Positions 1-6,310 of a stretch of 28,821 bases of DNA are shown piece after piece (positions within the stretch are counted from its first letter, which is position 1; every line of letters begins with the position of its first letter). Location of the stretch: positions 1-28,821 of the forward strand of contig DOCD01000154.1 of assembly GCA_003503945.1 (NCBI GenBank), given 5' to 3'. Position numbers and translations under genes: made by a program. Under the pieces are notes generated by a model. It searched no databases. It was not told the DNA's origin and saw only the letters and a list, made by a program, of their open reading frames with translations. This DNA is from Clostridiales bacterium. GTDB lineage: Bacteria > Bacillota > Clostridia > Christensenellales > Borkfalkiaceae.

Positions 1-2
1 GC

Positions 3-26
3 GGCGGGCGCTCTACGGCGCCCGCC
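3..26 (-). terminator. hairpin after rex
   Basis: A 9-bp GC stem (GGCGGGCGC, positions 3-11, with its complement at 18-26) and a 6-base loop lie 17 bases beyond the rex stop. On the minus strand any U-run would fall outside the window, so only the stem supports a terminator call. Confidence 0.5.
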
Positions 27-43
27 CCCGATTAAACAATTTC

Positions 44-655
44 TCAAATCATACTCGATAAAATAGCGAGGTTTGCCGCCACGTCGATATGGCGCACAAC
101 CACCCCTTCCGGCGCCTTTATGAGCACCGGCGCGAAATTGAGTATCGCTTTTATGCCGCAACTTATTAAAACGTCGGCAACTTCCTGCGCGAACTGCGCG
201 GGCACGCAGACGACTGCGAGCTCCGCGTTGCATTTTTTGATTTCGCGCTCCGCGTCGGCGATATCGTAAACGGGTTTACCCGCAATTTCCTTGCCGACCT
301 TTTCGGGGTTCGTATCGAAAGCCGCGACTACGTTTATGCCGTAGTTGGAAAATCCGCCGTAGCCGAGCACCGCCCTGCCCAGCGCGCCCGCGCCCGCTAT
401 GACCGCGTTGCGGCAACCGTTGCAGCAAAGAAAATCTTCGAGCGCGGCGATAAGCTCCGCGACGGAGTAGCCCACGCGCGGCTTGCCCGTGGCGGACGTA
501 TAGGCGAGGTCCTTGCGTACGAGCACTTCGCCCATACCCAACGCCTCGGCAATATGCCCCGACGAAACGTAAGCCCTGTCCGCGGGCATAGATTTTAAAT
601 AGTTGAGGTAAATCGGCAATCTTTGAAGGGAGATTACCGGTATTTCGTTGTTCAT
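44..655 (-). CDS. rex: redox-sensing transcriptional repressor Rex
   Basis: A 203-residue protein of typical Rex length. Rex is a homodimeric repressor that senses the NADH/NAD+ ratio and controls fermentation and respiration genes. Residues 1 to about 78 form the winged-helix DNA-binding part (RKDLAYTSATGKPRVGY is a family signature). The Rossmann nucleotide-binding motif GAGALG lies at residues 88-93, followed by the AFD acidic residue that contacts the NAD ribose in the family. I chose ATG 655 because AGAGGG precedes it at about 9 bases; the longer reading from 676 has no ribosome site and would overlap the upstream kinase. It follows the ROK kinase by 5 bases, so the two are co-transcribed from the promoter near 1640. 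No clear Rex operator was found at that promoter. Confidence 0.93.
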   Translation of the reverse strand: MNNEIPVISLQRLPIYLNYLKSMPADRAYVSSGHIAEALGMGEVLVRKDLAYTSATGKPRVGYSVAELIAALEDFLCCNGCRNAVIAGAGALGRAVLGYGGFSNYGINVVAAFDTNPEKVGKEIAGKPVYDIADAEREIKKCNAELAVVCVPAQFAQEVADVLISCGIKAILNFAPVLIKAPEGVVVRHIDVAANLAILSSMI

Positions 656-660
656 AAAAT

Positions 661-1599
661 TCAACCCTCTAACCACAACGCGGCGGCGCCGTATGCGCCC
701 GCGGCGGAGCCGAGTTTTGCGATTTTTATTTTAACGGGGGCGTAGAACGAACCGAACGCCTCCCTGTCGAGCATGGCTTGCAAAGGCACGGTAAGGTTTT
801 CGCCCTGATTTGAAACGCCGCCGCCCAGCATAATCACCTGCGGGCGGAAAATGTTGGCGATGTTTATAAGTCCGCACGCAAGGTATTTTATGTACCACTC
901 GACAACCTCGCTCGCGGCGATATCGGTGTCGGCGTAGTCGAAAGCCGTCCTGCCGTCGCACGTTTCGGAGGTGTACGTTTCCCACATAGCCGAGCTTGCA
1001 TCCTCCTCCATAGCCCATTTGGTGCGCTTAATGAGCGCGGTTGCCGACGAATACGCCTCGAAACAGCCGCGCCTGCCGCAGGTGCATTTATTGCCGCCGT
1101 GCTCTATTACCATATGCCCTATTTCGGCGCCCGCGGATTTATAGCCCTCGAACAGCTTGCCGCCTATGACTATGCCGCCGCCCACGCCCGTGCCGAGGGT
1201 AACGAGCACGCTGTCCTTGTACTCCTTGCCCGCGCCGAACTTCGCTTCGCCGAGCGCCGCGGCGTTCGCGTCGTTGGTTATTTTGACGGGAAGGTTAACC
1301 CTCTCTTCAACGTGTTTGGAAAGCGGAAAGTTTTTGAGCTTCAGATTGCCCGAAACGACTATCGTGCCGTTTTCCGAATCTATTATGCCGGGGCTGCCTA
1401 TACCGACGCCTATTACGTCCTGCTTTTTGCCCGCGCGGGCAATAAAGCGGTTGCAGATAACCGCTATACCGTCGGCGAGCTCTTCGCCGTTGCCGATTGC
1501 GGTGGGAACGCTGTCCTCGCCGTAAAGTTTACCCTTTTCGTCGATGAGCGCGCCTTTGATTGTTGTGCCGCCGACGTCGATGCCTATATAGAAAGCCAT
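661..1599 (-). CDS. ROK family sugar kinase (glucokinase-like)
   Basis: A 312-residue ROK kinase, a family that phosphorylates glucose or related hexoses with ATP in the cytoplasm. The N-terminal phosphate-binding motif DVGGTTIKG is at residues 8-16. The probable catalytic Asp is D110 in ITNDANAAALGE. The ROK zinc site is complete: H162 of the GHMVIEHGG stretch and CTCGRRGC (Cys172, 174, 179). There is no N-terminal helix-turn-helix, so it is an enzyme of the GlcK type rather than a NagC/XylR-type regulator. The start is supported by AGGGAG 7 bases upstream. Substrate is most likely glucose, but the sequence alone does not exclude N-acetylmannosamine or fructose. It is the first gene of a two-gene unit with rex, which couples a sugar kinase to the redox regulator. 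Confidence 0.88.
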   Translation of the reverse strand: MAFYIGIDVGGTTIKGALIDEKGKLYGEDSVPTAIGNGEELADGIAVICNRFIARAGKKQDVIGVGIGSPGIIDSENGTIVVSGNLKLKNFPLSKHVEERVNLPVKITNDANAAALGEAKFGAGKEYKDSVLVTLGTGVGGGIVIGGKLFEGYKSAGAEIGHMVIEHGGNKCTCGRRGCFEAYSSATALIKRTKWAMEEDASSAMWETYTSETCDGRTAFDYADTDIAASEVVEWYIKYLACGLINIANIFRPQVIMLGGGVSNQGENLTVPLQAMLDREAFGSFYAPVKIKIAKLGSAAGAYGAAALWLEG

Positions 1600-1631
1600 A
1601 CAATTTCTCCCTAATTGTTCTTTTTATATCT

Positions 1632-1660
1632 ATTATACTACACAAATACTGTACTGTCAA
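1632..1660 (-). promoter_or_regulatory. promoter of ROK kinase-rex
   Basis: On the minus strand TTGACA (1660-1655) is followed after exactly 17 bases by TATAAT (1637-1632), a full consensus housekeeping promoter. The predicted start near 1625 gives a leader of about 26 bases that carries the AGGGAG ribosome site. Confidence 0.85.
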
Positions 1661-1685
1661 GATTAAAAATAAATTCCTTGCACAA

Positions 1686-1720
1686 TAAAAATGCGCGCCG
1701 CGGGTTATCCCGCGGCGCGC
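1686..1720 (-). terminator. rho-independent terminator after the nrdD-nrdG-dut unit
   Basis: A perfect 12-bp GC stem (GCGCGCCGCGGG at 1693-1704 with its complement at 1709-1720) and a TTAT loop is followed on the minus strand by a T-rich run. It lies 385 bases past dut, so repeat DNA between them would be transcribed unless an earlier hairpin stops the polymerase. It also separates this unit from the ROK-rex promoter. Confidence 0.75.
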
Positions 1721-1739
1721 TCGCTGTAAAAAGCGTCTG

Positions 1740-2104
1740 AAATTACTTGAAAACACTAATGTTGCCGCCCAAAATCACACTTTTGGGCAGGCAGACCCAA
1801 TTTGCGAAAACTTCCGCCTTTGCGCCATAATATTGAAAAGATTTCTCGGCTATGCTCGAAATGACAATAAGGTGCGCAAAGCGTCGCTACGCTCGCACAG
1901 CGGATTGAATATGATTGCGCAAAGAAAGACGAGAACTGTTTCTCAAAACAGTGAACACTCACTGTTTTGCCGTTCGAGATAAGTGCTGCGCATTATTCGC
2001 GCAGTCACGGTGACCGAGCACGCCGCTTTCATTGCGGCGTGCAAGAAAGCGCCTTTCAAATCACGGAAATTGTCGCGCGCATAATAGCGCGACAATTTCG
2101 TGAA
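1740..2104. repeat. non-coding stem-loop array between dut and its terminator
   Basis: No convincing gene is present in these 365 bases; overlapping reading frames are AT/GC-skewed shadows. The stretch holds successive inverted repeats: GCCCAAAA (1767-1774) with its complement at 1781-1788; CAAAACAGTGA (1944-1954) with 1959-1969; GCACGCCGC (2018-2026) with 2034-2042; and a 17-bp arm with one bulge (2061-2078) with 2087-2103, which abuts the dut stop. The segment around 1847-1872 resembles short repeats common between Clostridia genes (from memory). This is probably several small repeat elements that accumulated downstream of dut. Confidence 0.6.
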
Positions 2105-2542
2105 TTACTTACTGCCCGTCGAGCCGAAGCCGCCCGCGCCGCGCGCTGTGTCGGAAAGCTCGTCCGCCGCAACGAACTCGGCGGTGATATAGGGGGTTAT
2201 GACGAGCTGCGCGACCCTCTCGCCGACAGCTACCGTTTGAGGAATATCGGTATGGTTGTGAAGGGCTACCTTTACTTCGCCGCGGTAGTCGCAGTCGACG
2301 ACGCCGACCTTGTTCGCGGGGGCGAGCCCCTTTTTGGTGGCAAGCCCGCTGCGCGCGTAGATAAGCCCCGCGTAGCCCACGGGCAATTCCAGCGCGAGCC
2401 CCGTAGGTATAACTACCGTCGCGTGCGGCTGCACGGTTATATCGCCGTCGACGCACGCGTATAAATCCGCGCCCGCCGCATATTCGCTGCCGTACGTAGG
2501 CAAAATCGCCCTTTCGCTGAGTTTTTTTATATTGATTTTCAT
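2105..2542 (-). CDS. dut: deoxyuridine 5'-triphosphate nucleotidohydrolase (dUTPase)
   Basis: A 145-residue trimeric-type dUTPase that hydrolyses dUTP to dUMP and pyrophosphate, keeping uracil out of DNA and feeding dTMP synthesis. All five family motifs are present: GADLYA (24-29), ARSGLA (63-68), GVVDCDYRGEV (80-90, with the catalytic Asp), RVAQLVI (109-115) and the glycine-rich RGAGGFGSTG (134-143). Length is standard. GGGAGGA about 8 bases before ATG supports the start. It begins 17 bases after nrdG, so it is the third gene of a dNTP-metabolism operon, which makes biological sense because anaerobic nucleotide reduction generates dUTP. Confidence 0.95.
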   Translation of the reverse strand: MKINIKKLSERAILPTYGSEYAAGADLYACVDGDITVQPHATVVIPTGLALELPVGYAGLIYARSGLATKKGLAPANKVGVVDCDYRGEVKVALHNHTDIPQTVAVGERVAQLVITPYITAEFVAADELSDTARGAGGFGSTGSK

Positions 2543-2559
2543 ATGCGCTTCCTCCCGAG

Positions 2560-3093
2560 TTACACAACCGTTTTTTCGTCCCAGAGCACGACGTCGTCGG
2601 TTTTGAGCGAAGGTTTAACCAGAATTATGCGCTGGTTGGACGAACCGCGGAATAAAAGGTTCAAATCTTTGAGCTCTTCTACGAATCTGCCGTCGACGAG
2701 CACGTCAAGGCACTTCAAAAGGCGCATAACGGTATTGATATCGCCCTTTTTGCCCGTAAGCAAATCGGCTTCGTAGTCGTAACCCGTAAAGCACCAGAAT
2801 GATTTTTGAGGGAACTTTTTCCTCAGCCTTTCCATGAACGGAGCGAGCACGGCGGCGTTTTCGGGTTCGAACGGGTCGCCGCCCAAAAGGGTGAAGCCCT
2901 TTATGTAATCGGGTTCGAGCCCCTTTATTATTTTATCCTCGACCTCTTTGGTAAAAGGCTCGCCGTAACAGAAATCCCACGTTTCGGGGTTGAAACAGTT
3001 TTTGCAGTGATTGCGGCAGCCGCTGACGTACAGCGACACCCTGACCCCGGGGCCGTTGGATATGTCGTACCACTTTATTTTAGCATAATTCAT
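2560..3093 (-). CDS. nrdG: anaerobic ribonucleotide reductase activating protein (radical SAM)
   Basis: A 177-residue radical-SAM activase. NrdG uses a [4Fe-4S] cluster and S-adenosylmethionine to abstract hydrogen from the glycine of NrdD, creating the glycyl radical. The cluster motif CxxxCxxC is Cys26, Cys30, Cys33 in SGCRNHCKNC. The N-terminal ISNGPGVRVSLYVSGC and the later LLGGDPF SAM-binding stretch are typical of NrdG. AAGAGGTG lies 6-7 bases before the start. It lies downstream of nrdD with a 140-base gap filled by a repeat element, and 17 bases upstream of dut. Confidence 0.95.
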   Translation of the reverse strand: MNYAKIKWYDISNGPGVRVSLYVSGCRNHCKNCFNPETWDFCYGEPFTKEVEDKIIKGLEPDYIKGFTLLGGDPFEPENAAVLAPFMERLRKKFPQKSFWCFTGYDYEADLLTGKKGDINTVMRLLKCLDVLVDGRFVEELKDLNLLFRGSSNQRIILVKPSLKTDDVVLWDEKTVV

Positions 3094-3115
3094 TTATTCA
3101 CCTCTTATGAAAAGC

Positions 3116-3234
3116 AAACTGCGGAGATGCAAGCAAGACAAGGCAAGCGAGCATTCCCGCAGGGGAGTTTACTTATAGTAAATGACCCAAGAAAGCGGAG
3201 CTTAACGCAGTATTGCGCAGTATATACGCAGTTT
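3116..3234. repeat. structured repeat inserted between nrdD and nrdG
   Basis: The outer arms AAACTGCG (3116-3123) and CGCAGTTT (3227-3234) are inverted. The inner hairpin is TTTACT-TAT-AGTAAA (3168-3182). The unit contains a GACAAGG box at about 3137 and CTGCG/CGCAG repeats near its right end. The right arm runs into the nrdD stop codon and the left arm lies just upstream of the nrdG ribosome site, so it fills almost the whole intercistronic gap. No coding capacity is apparent. Its internal plan resembles the element at 27388-27497. Confidence 0.55.
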
Positions 3235-5360
3235 TAAAGGTGCAGTACGCGAGCTTTTATTTCTTTTGTCTTACCCACATTCCAGAAGTTTTCGCCGAGG
3301 TAACCGCAGGTACGGCGGGTTACGTTCATTTTGCGCTGGTCTTTATTGTGGCAAACGGGGCACTCCCATTCGTTATCGTCGTTTATTAAAATTTCACCGT
3401 CGAAGCCGCATACGTGGCAGTAGTCGCTCTTCGTGTTGAATTCGGCGTACTGTATGTTGTCGTAAATAAATTTGACGACGTCCTCCATAGCCGTAAGGTT
3501 ATGGCGCATGTTGGGTATTTCGACGTAGGATATAGCCCCGCCCGAAGAAATCTGCTGGAACTGACTTTCGAACGTAAACTTCGAGAACGCGTCGATATGC
3601 TCGCGCACGTCCACGTGATAGCTGTTCGTGTAGTAACCCTTGTCGGTTACATCCTTTATGTCGCCGAATTTTTCCTTGTCTATTCTCGCGAAGCGGTAGC
3701 ATAAAGATTCGGCGGGGGTGCCGTAAAGCCCGAAGCCCAGCCCCGTTTCCTTCTTCCACTTTTCGCAATGCTCGCGAAGAGTATTCATTACCTTCACGGC
3801 GAACTCCATACCCTTGGGGTCGGTGTGAGAAACGCCCTTTACAAGCTTCGTGACTTCGTAAAGCCCGATATAGCCCAGAGATATCGTGGAGTAGCCGTTC
3901 AGAAGATATTTATCAATCTTTTCGCCCTGCTGCAACCTTGCAATCGCGCCGTACTGCCAGTGCACGGGCGACACGTCGCTCGTAACGCCCATAAGCGCGT
4001 TGTGGCGGCACATCAAAGCGTCGAAGCAAAGCTGCAACCTTTCTTCGAGAATTTCCCAGAATTTTTTCTCGTCGCCCTTGGCAAGAATACCGCACTGCGG
4101 GAGGTTTATCGAAACTACGCCCTGATTGAACCTGCCCTCGAACTTGTAATTGCCGTTTTCGTCCTTCCACGGAGAAAGGAAAGAGCGGCAGCCCATGGGC
4201 GAGAATACGTTGCCCTCGTAATTTTCGCGCATCTTCTTAGCGGAAATGTAATCGGGGTAAAGGCGTTTTGAAGAGCACTTTACCGCAAGGCGGGTAAGAT
4301 AGTCGTACTTGCCGCCCTTCAAGCAGTTGTTTTCGTCCAGAACGTATATGAGCTTGGGGAACGCGGGGGTTACGTAAACGCCCTTTTCGTTCTTAATGCC
4401 CTGATAGCGCTGTTTTAAGATTTCTTCTATTATCATCGCGTTTTCTTCTATATACTCGTCCTTTTCGTCGAGATAGAGGAAAAGCGTTACGAACGGCGAC
4501 TGACCGTTCGTGGTCATAAGCGTGTTAATCTGGTACTGTATTGTCTGCACGCCCGCTTTGAGCGACTCCTGCAAGCGCATGTTGACGAAGCTCGCCTTTG
4601 TTTCCTCGTCGAGTGTGCCGCCGAACTGCTCCTCGCACTGCTTTACGTACTTTTCTTTGGTGAGCCTTAAATATTTGCCGAGGTGCGCGATATTGACCGA
4701 CTGCCCGCCGTATTGCGAGGAAGCGACAGAAGCTATTATCTGCGTGGTAATCGTGCAAGCCGTCTGGAAGGATTTGGGGCTTTCAATCATTTTGCCGTTC
4801 ATCACGGTGCCGTTGTCGAGCATATCCTTAATATTTATAAGGCAGCAGTTGAAAATGGGCTGCAAAAAGTAGTCCGCGTCGTGGAAGTGAATAGCGCCCT
4901 CGTCGTGTGCCTTGGAAATATATTCGGGCAAAAGGATACGGCGGGTCAAATCCTTCGAAACCTCGCCCGCAATAAGGTCGCGCTGGGTGGAAGCCGTGCG
5001 CGCGTTCTTGTTGGAGTTTTCCTCCATAACGTCCTTGTTGGAATTTTTTATAAGCGAAAGAATGCTCTCGTCCGTGGTGTTCGCTTTACGGATAAGCGCG
5101 CGTTCGTAGCGGTAAAGGATATACGACTTCATAAGCTGATACTTCTGAAGCTCCATCAGCTTTTCTTCGACCATATCCTGAATATCTTCGACGAGCACGC
5201 GTCTTCTGTGGCGCGAAGCTATATCGTCCACAATCGCGTTTATCTGTTCGTCGGTCACGCGGTCCTCGAAATCCACCGCCTCGTTTGCCTTGCCTATCGC
5301 CCTCGTTATCTTGTTTTTGTCAAAATCCACCGTAGAGCCGTCGCGTTTAATAACTTTCAT
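3234..5360 (-). CDS. nrdD: class III anaerobic ribonucleoside-triphosphate reductase
   Basis: A 708-residue oxygen-sensitive enzyme that reduces ribonucleoside triphosphates to deoxy forms by glycyl-radical chemistry. Residues 1 to about 90 are an ATP-cone allosteric domain (KVIKRDGSTVDFDKNKI). The catalytic barrel contains the active-site region SPMGCRSFLSPW. A C-terminal zinc ribbon (Cys648, 651, 667, 670) precedes the radical site RTCGYLG, with the glycine near residue 686. I start at ATG 5360 because GGAGGG lies 8 bases upstream; the reading seven codons longer has no such site. The gene is first in an operon with nrdG and dut and lies behind a consensus-like promoter and two NrdR-like boxes, consistent with repression when dATP is plentiful. 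Confidence 0.96.
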   Translation of the reverse strand: MKVIKRDGSTVDFDKNKITRAIGKANEAVDFEDRVTDEQINAIVDDIASRHRRRVLVEDIQDMVEEKLMELQKYQLMKSYILYRYERALIRKANTTDESILSLIKNSNKDVMEENSNKNARTASTQRDLIAGEVSKDLTRRILLPEYISKAHDEGAIHFHDADYFLQPIFNCCLINIKDMLDNGTVMNGKMIESPKSFQTACTITTQIIASVASSQYGGQSVNIAHLGKYLRLTKEKYVKQCEEQFGGTLDEETKASFVNMRLQESLKAGVQTIQYQINTLMTTNGQSPFVTLFLYLDEKDEYIEENAMIIEEILKQRYQGIKNEKGVYVTPAFPKLIYVLDENNCLKGGKYDYLTRLAVKCSSKRLYPDYISAKKMRENYEGNVFSPMGCRSFLSPWKDENGNYKFEGRFNQGVVSINLPQCGILAKGDEKKFWEILEERLQLCFDALMCRHNALMGVTSDVSPVHWQYGAIARLQQGEKIDKYLLNGYSTISLGYIGLYEVTKLVKGVSHTDPKGMEFAVKVMNTLREHCEKWKKETGLGFGLYGTPAESLCYRFARIDKEKFGDIKDVTDKGYYTNSYHVDVREHIDAFSKFTFESQFQQISSGGAISYVEIPNMRHNLTAMEDVVKFIYDNIQYAEFNTKSDYCHVCGFDGEILINDDNEWECPVCHNKDQRKMNVTRRTCGYLGENFWNVGKTKEIKARVLHL

Positions 5361-5415
5361 ATGCTTTCCCTCCGTAAACAAAAAATGACTGCCTGAATTA
5401 ATCGTAGTGAAATCA

Positions 5416-5444
5416 AGTATAGTACTTTATACTGCCGTTGTCAA
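5416..5444 (-). promoter_or_regulatory. promoter of nrdD-nrdG-dut
   Basis: Minus-strand TTGACA (5444-5439), a 17-base spacer and TATACT (5421-5416). The predicted start near 5409 leaves a leader of about 50 bases with GGAGGG before ATG 5360. Confidence 0.82.
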
Positions 5445-5452
5445 GCCTTAAA

Positions 5453-5468
5453 ACACAATATCTTGTAT
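5453..5468. promoter_or_regulatory. NrdR box, promoter-proximal
   Basis: ACACAATATCTTGTAT matches the published NrdR consensus acaCwAtATaTwGtgt at 14 of 16 positions (consensus quoted from memory). It lies immediately upstream of the -35 hexamer of the nrd operon. Confidence 0.75.
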
Positions 5469-5485
5469 GTTATTTTTTTTCGGTA

Positions 5486-5501
5486 ATACTATATATAGTA
5501 T
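5486..5501. promoter_or_regulatory. NrdR box, distal
   Basis: ATACTATATATAGTAT is a perfect 16-base palindrome and also fits the NrdR consensus at 14 of 16 positions. The linker to the proximal box is 17 bases, so the centres are 33 bp apart, about three helical turns, the paired layout expected for this ATP/dATP-sensing repressor. The nrdR gene is not in this window. Confidence 0.78.
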
Positions 5502-5509
5502 CGCATTCG

Positions 5510-5675
5510 GGCTGAAAATAAATAACATAATACACGGAAATACGACGGAGCCTGATAAAATTATGTATAATCCTACAAAAAATACCTTCCTCCCCCACCT
5601 TTTTACTTTTTCGTCATAAATCGAGTAGCGCGTCGTATCGGCGGCTCTTGCATAGCGAGCCTTAGTTTAGGATGG
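5510..5675. other. unassigned AT-rich intergenic stretch
   Basis: Between the distal NrdR box and the regulator terminator I see no gene, RNA or strong repeat, only a weak GGCTC/GAGCC inverted pair near 5641-5661. The composition shifts from the mixed nrd region towards the AT-rich accessory cassette that follows. Confidence 0.4.
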
Positions 5676-5678
5676 CAA

Positions 5679-5705
5679 TAAAAAACCTTCCCAAACACGG
5701 GAAGG
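5679..5705 (-). terminator. terminator after XRE regulator
   Basis: Stem CCTTCCC (5686-5692), loop AAACAC, GGGAAGG (5699-5705); on the minus strand it is followed by a run of T. It ends the gene at 5724-5933. Its core is nearly identical to the hairpin at 7074-7114 on the other side of the cassette. Confidence 0.8.
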
Positions 5706-5723
5706 CATTTTATATAAATTTTT

Positions 5724-5933
5724 TTAATATTCTTTTCTTCCAACCAATTCGTCAATAGAAATATCGAATACATCACTCAATATCCACAGATTGGAAAGTG
5801 TGGGTTCCATATTGTATTGTTCCCACTCGCTCACGCACTGTTGGGTTACCCCAATCATATTTGCAAGTTTTGCCTGCGACAATTTATTTTCAGTTCGGAA
5901 TAATTTTAAATTATCACCAAATTTATTATTCAT
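5724..5933 (-). CDS. XRE family helix-turn-helix regulator
   Basis: A 69-residue protein that is essentially a single Cro/CI-type helix-turn-helix: LSQAKLANMIGVTQQCVSEWEQ holds the two DNA-contacting helices, then the usual IPTLSNLWILSDVFDISIDELVG-like dimer-side helices. I favour ATG 5933 over the TTG at 5948; neither has a strong ribosome site. A minus-strand TATAAT at 5953-5948 would give a very short leader. Two 16-base repeats lie between this gene and the divergent gene at 6030, one over its own probable -10, so self-repression and control of the divergent genes is likely. Codon use is AT-rich, unlike the nrd genes, which suggests the cassette was acquired. Confidence 0.85.
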   Translation of the reverse strand: MNNKFGDNLKLFRTENKLSQAKLANMIGVTQQCVSEWEQYNMEPTLSNLWILSDVFDISIDELVGRKEY

Positions 5934-5942
5934 AATATTATG

Positions 5943-5958
5943 ATACAATTATACTTGT
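5943..5958. promoter_or_regulatory. operator copy 1 of the XRE regulator
   Basis: ATACAATTATACTTGT, with ACAA/TTGT ends giving near two-fold symmetry. It overlaps the probable -10 (TATAAT, 5953-5948) of the regulator gene. The second exact copy is 29 bases away. Confidence 0.7.
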
Positions 5959-5966
5959 TAAATTAG

Positions 5967-5995
5967 TTGACATACAATTATACTTGTGATAATAT
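5967..5995 (+). promoter_or_regulatory. promoter of the 15-residue-repeat gene, with operator copy 2
   Basis: TTGACA (5967-5972), 17 bases, TAATAT (5990-5995). The second exact copy of ATACAATTATACTTGT (5972-5987) fills the spacer, so bound regulator would block polymerase. Transcription would start near 6002, giving a leader of about 28 bases with AAGGAG. Confidence 0.75.
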
Positions 5996-6029
5996 GTTAT
6001 CAATAAATTATTTTTTAAGGAGAATTAAT

Positions 6030-6260
6030 ATGACAATTGAAGATGCTTTAATTAAGTATTATGGCGGTAGAGCAGAATATTCCTGCGGAAGACTTTATAG
6101 AATCGGAGATAAAAGAGTTGAATACTCTTGCGGACAATTAAGTTATGTAGGTAATGACAGAATTGATTATTCCTGCGGAAGACTATATCAAGTTGGCGGA
6201 AACCGCGTAGAGTACCAATCTAATGAAATTTATAAAATCGGCGGAATTGTAATCAGATAA
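6030..6260 (+). CDS. small protein of four 15-residue tandem repeats
   Basis: A 76-residue protein of unknown function. After a short leader (MTIEDALIKYYGG) it consists of four repeats with an exact 15-residue period beginning at residues 14, 29, 44 and 59. The pattern is R-h-E/D-YSCG-x-L-Y-x-h-G-x-x (h hydrophobic); the last copy has lost the SCG. Alternating hydrophobic residues and turn-forming Gly/Asn suggest a small all-beta fold; three Cys at equal spacing could bind metal or be redox-active. The start is ATG 6030 with AAGGAG 8 bases before it; the longer frame from 5967 starts inside the promoter. It is first after the operator-controlled promoter and 50 bases before the GIY-YIG gene, probably co-transcribed. 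Confidence 0.75.
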   Translation: MTIEDALIKYYGGRAEYSCGRLYRIGDKRVEYSCGQLSYVGNDRIDYSCGRLYQVGGNRVEYQSNEIYKIGGIVIR

Positions 6261-6310
6261 AACAAAAAATCACTATTGAAATCTAACCTTAGTAAAGTGA
6301 AAATATAAAA

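Noticed and set aside
1600..1690. Rex operator at the ROK-rex promoter
   Set aside because: No sequence close to TTGTTAANNNNTTAACAA was found around the promoter.
1756..2104. CRISPR array suggested by several repeats
   Set aside because: The inverted repeats differ in sequence and spacing; no regular repeat-spacer pattern exists.
1967..2464. 165-codon plus-strand frame opposite dut
   Set aside because: It is the antisense shadow of a dUTPase with all five motifs; its start falls in repeat DNA and no family pattern is seen.
5934..5948. TTG 5948 as start of the first XRE regulator
   Set aside because: It lies inside the operator and the likely -10 element; ATG 5933 better fits family length.
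5724..6260. Toxin-antitoxin reading of the XRE gene and the small repeat protein
   Set aside because: The genes are divergent, and the repeat protein has no known toxin fold or catalytic residues.
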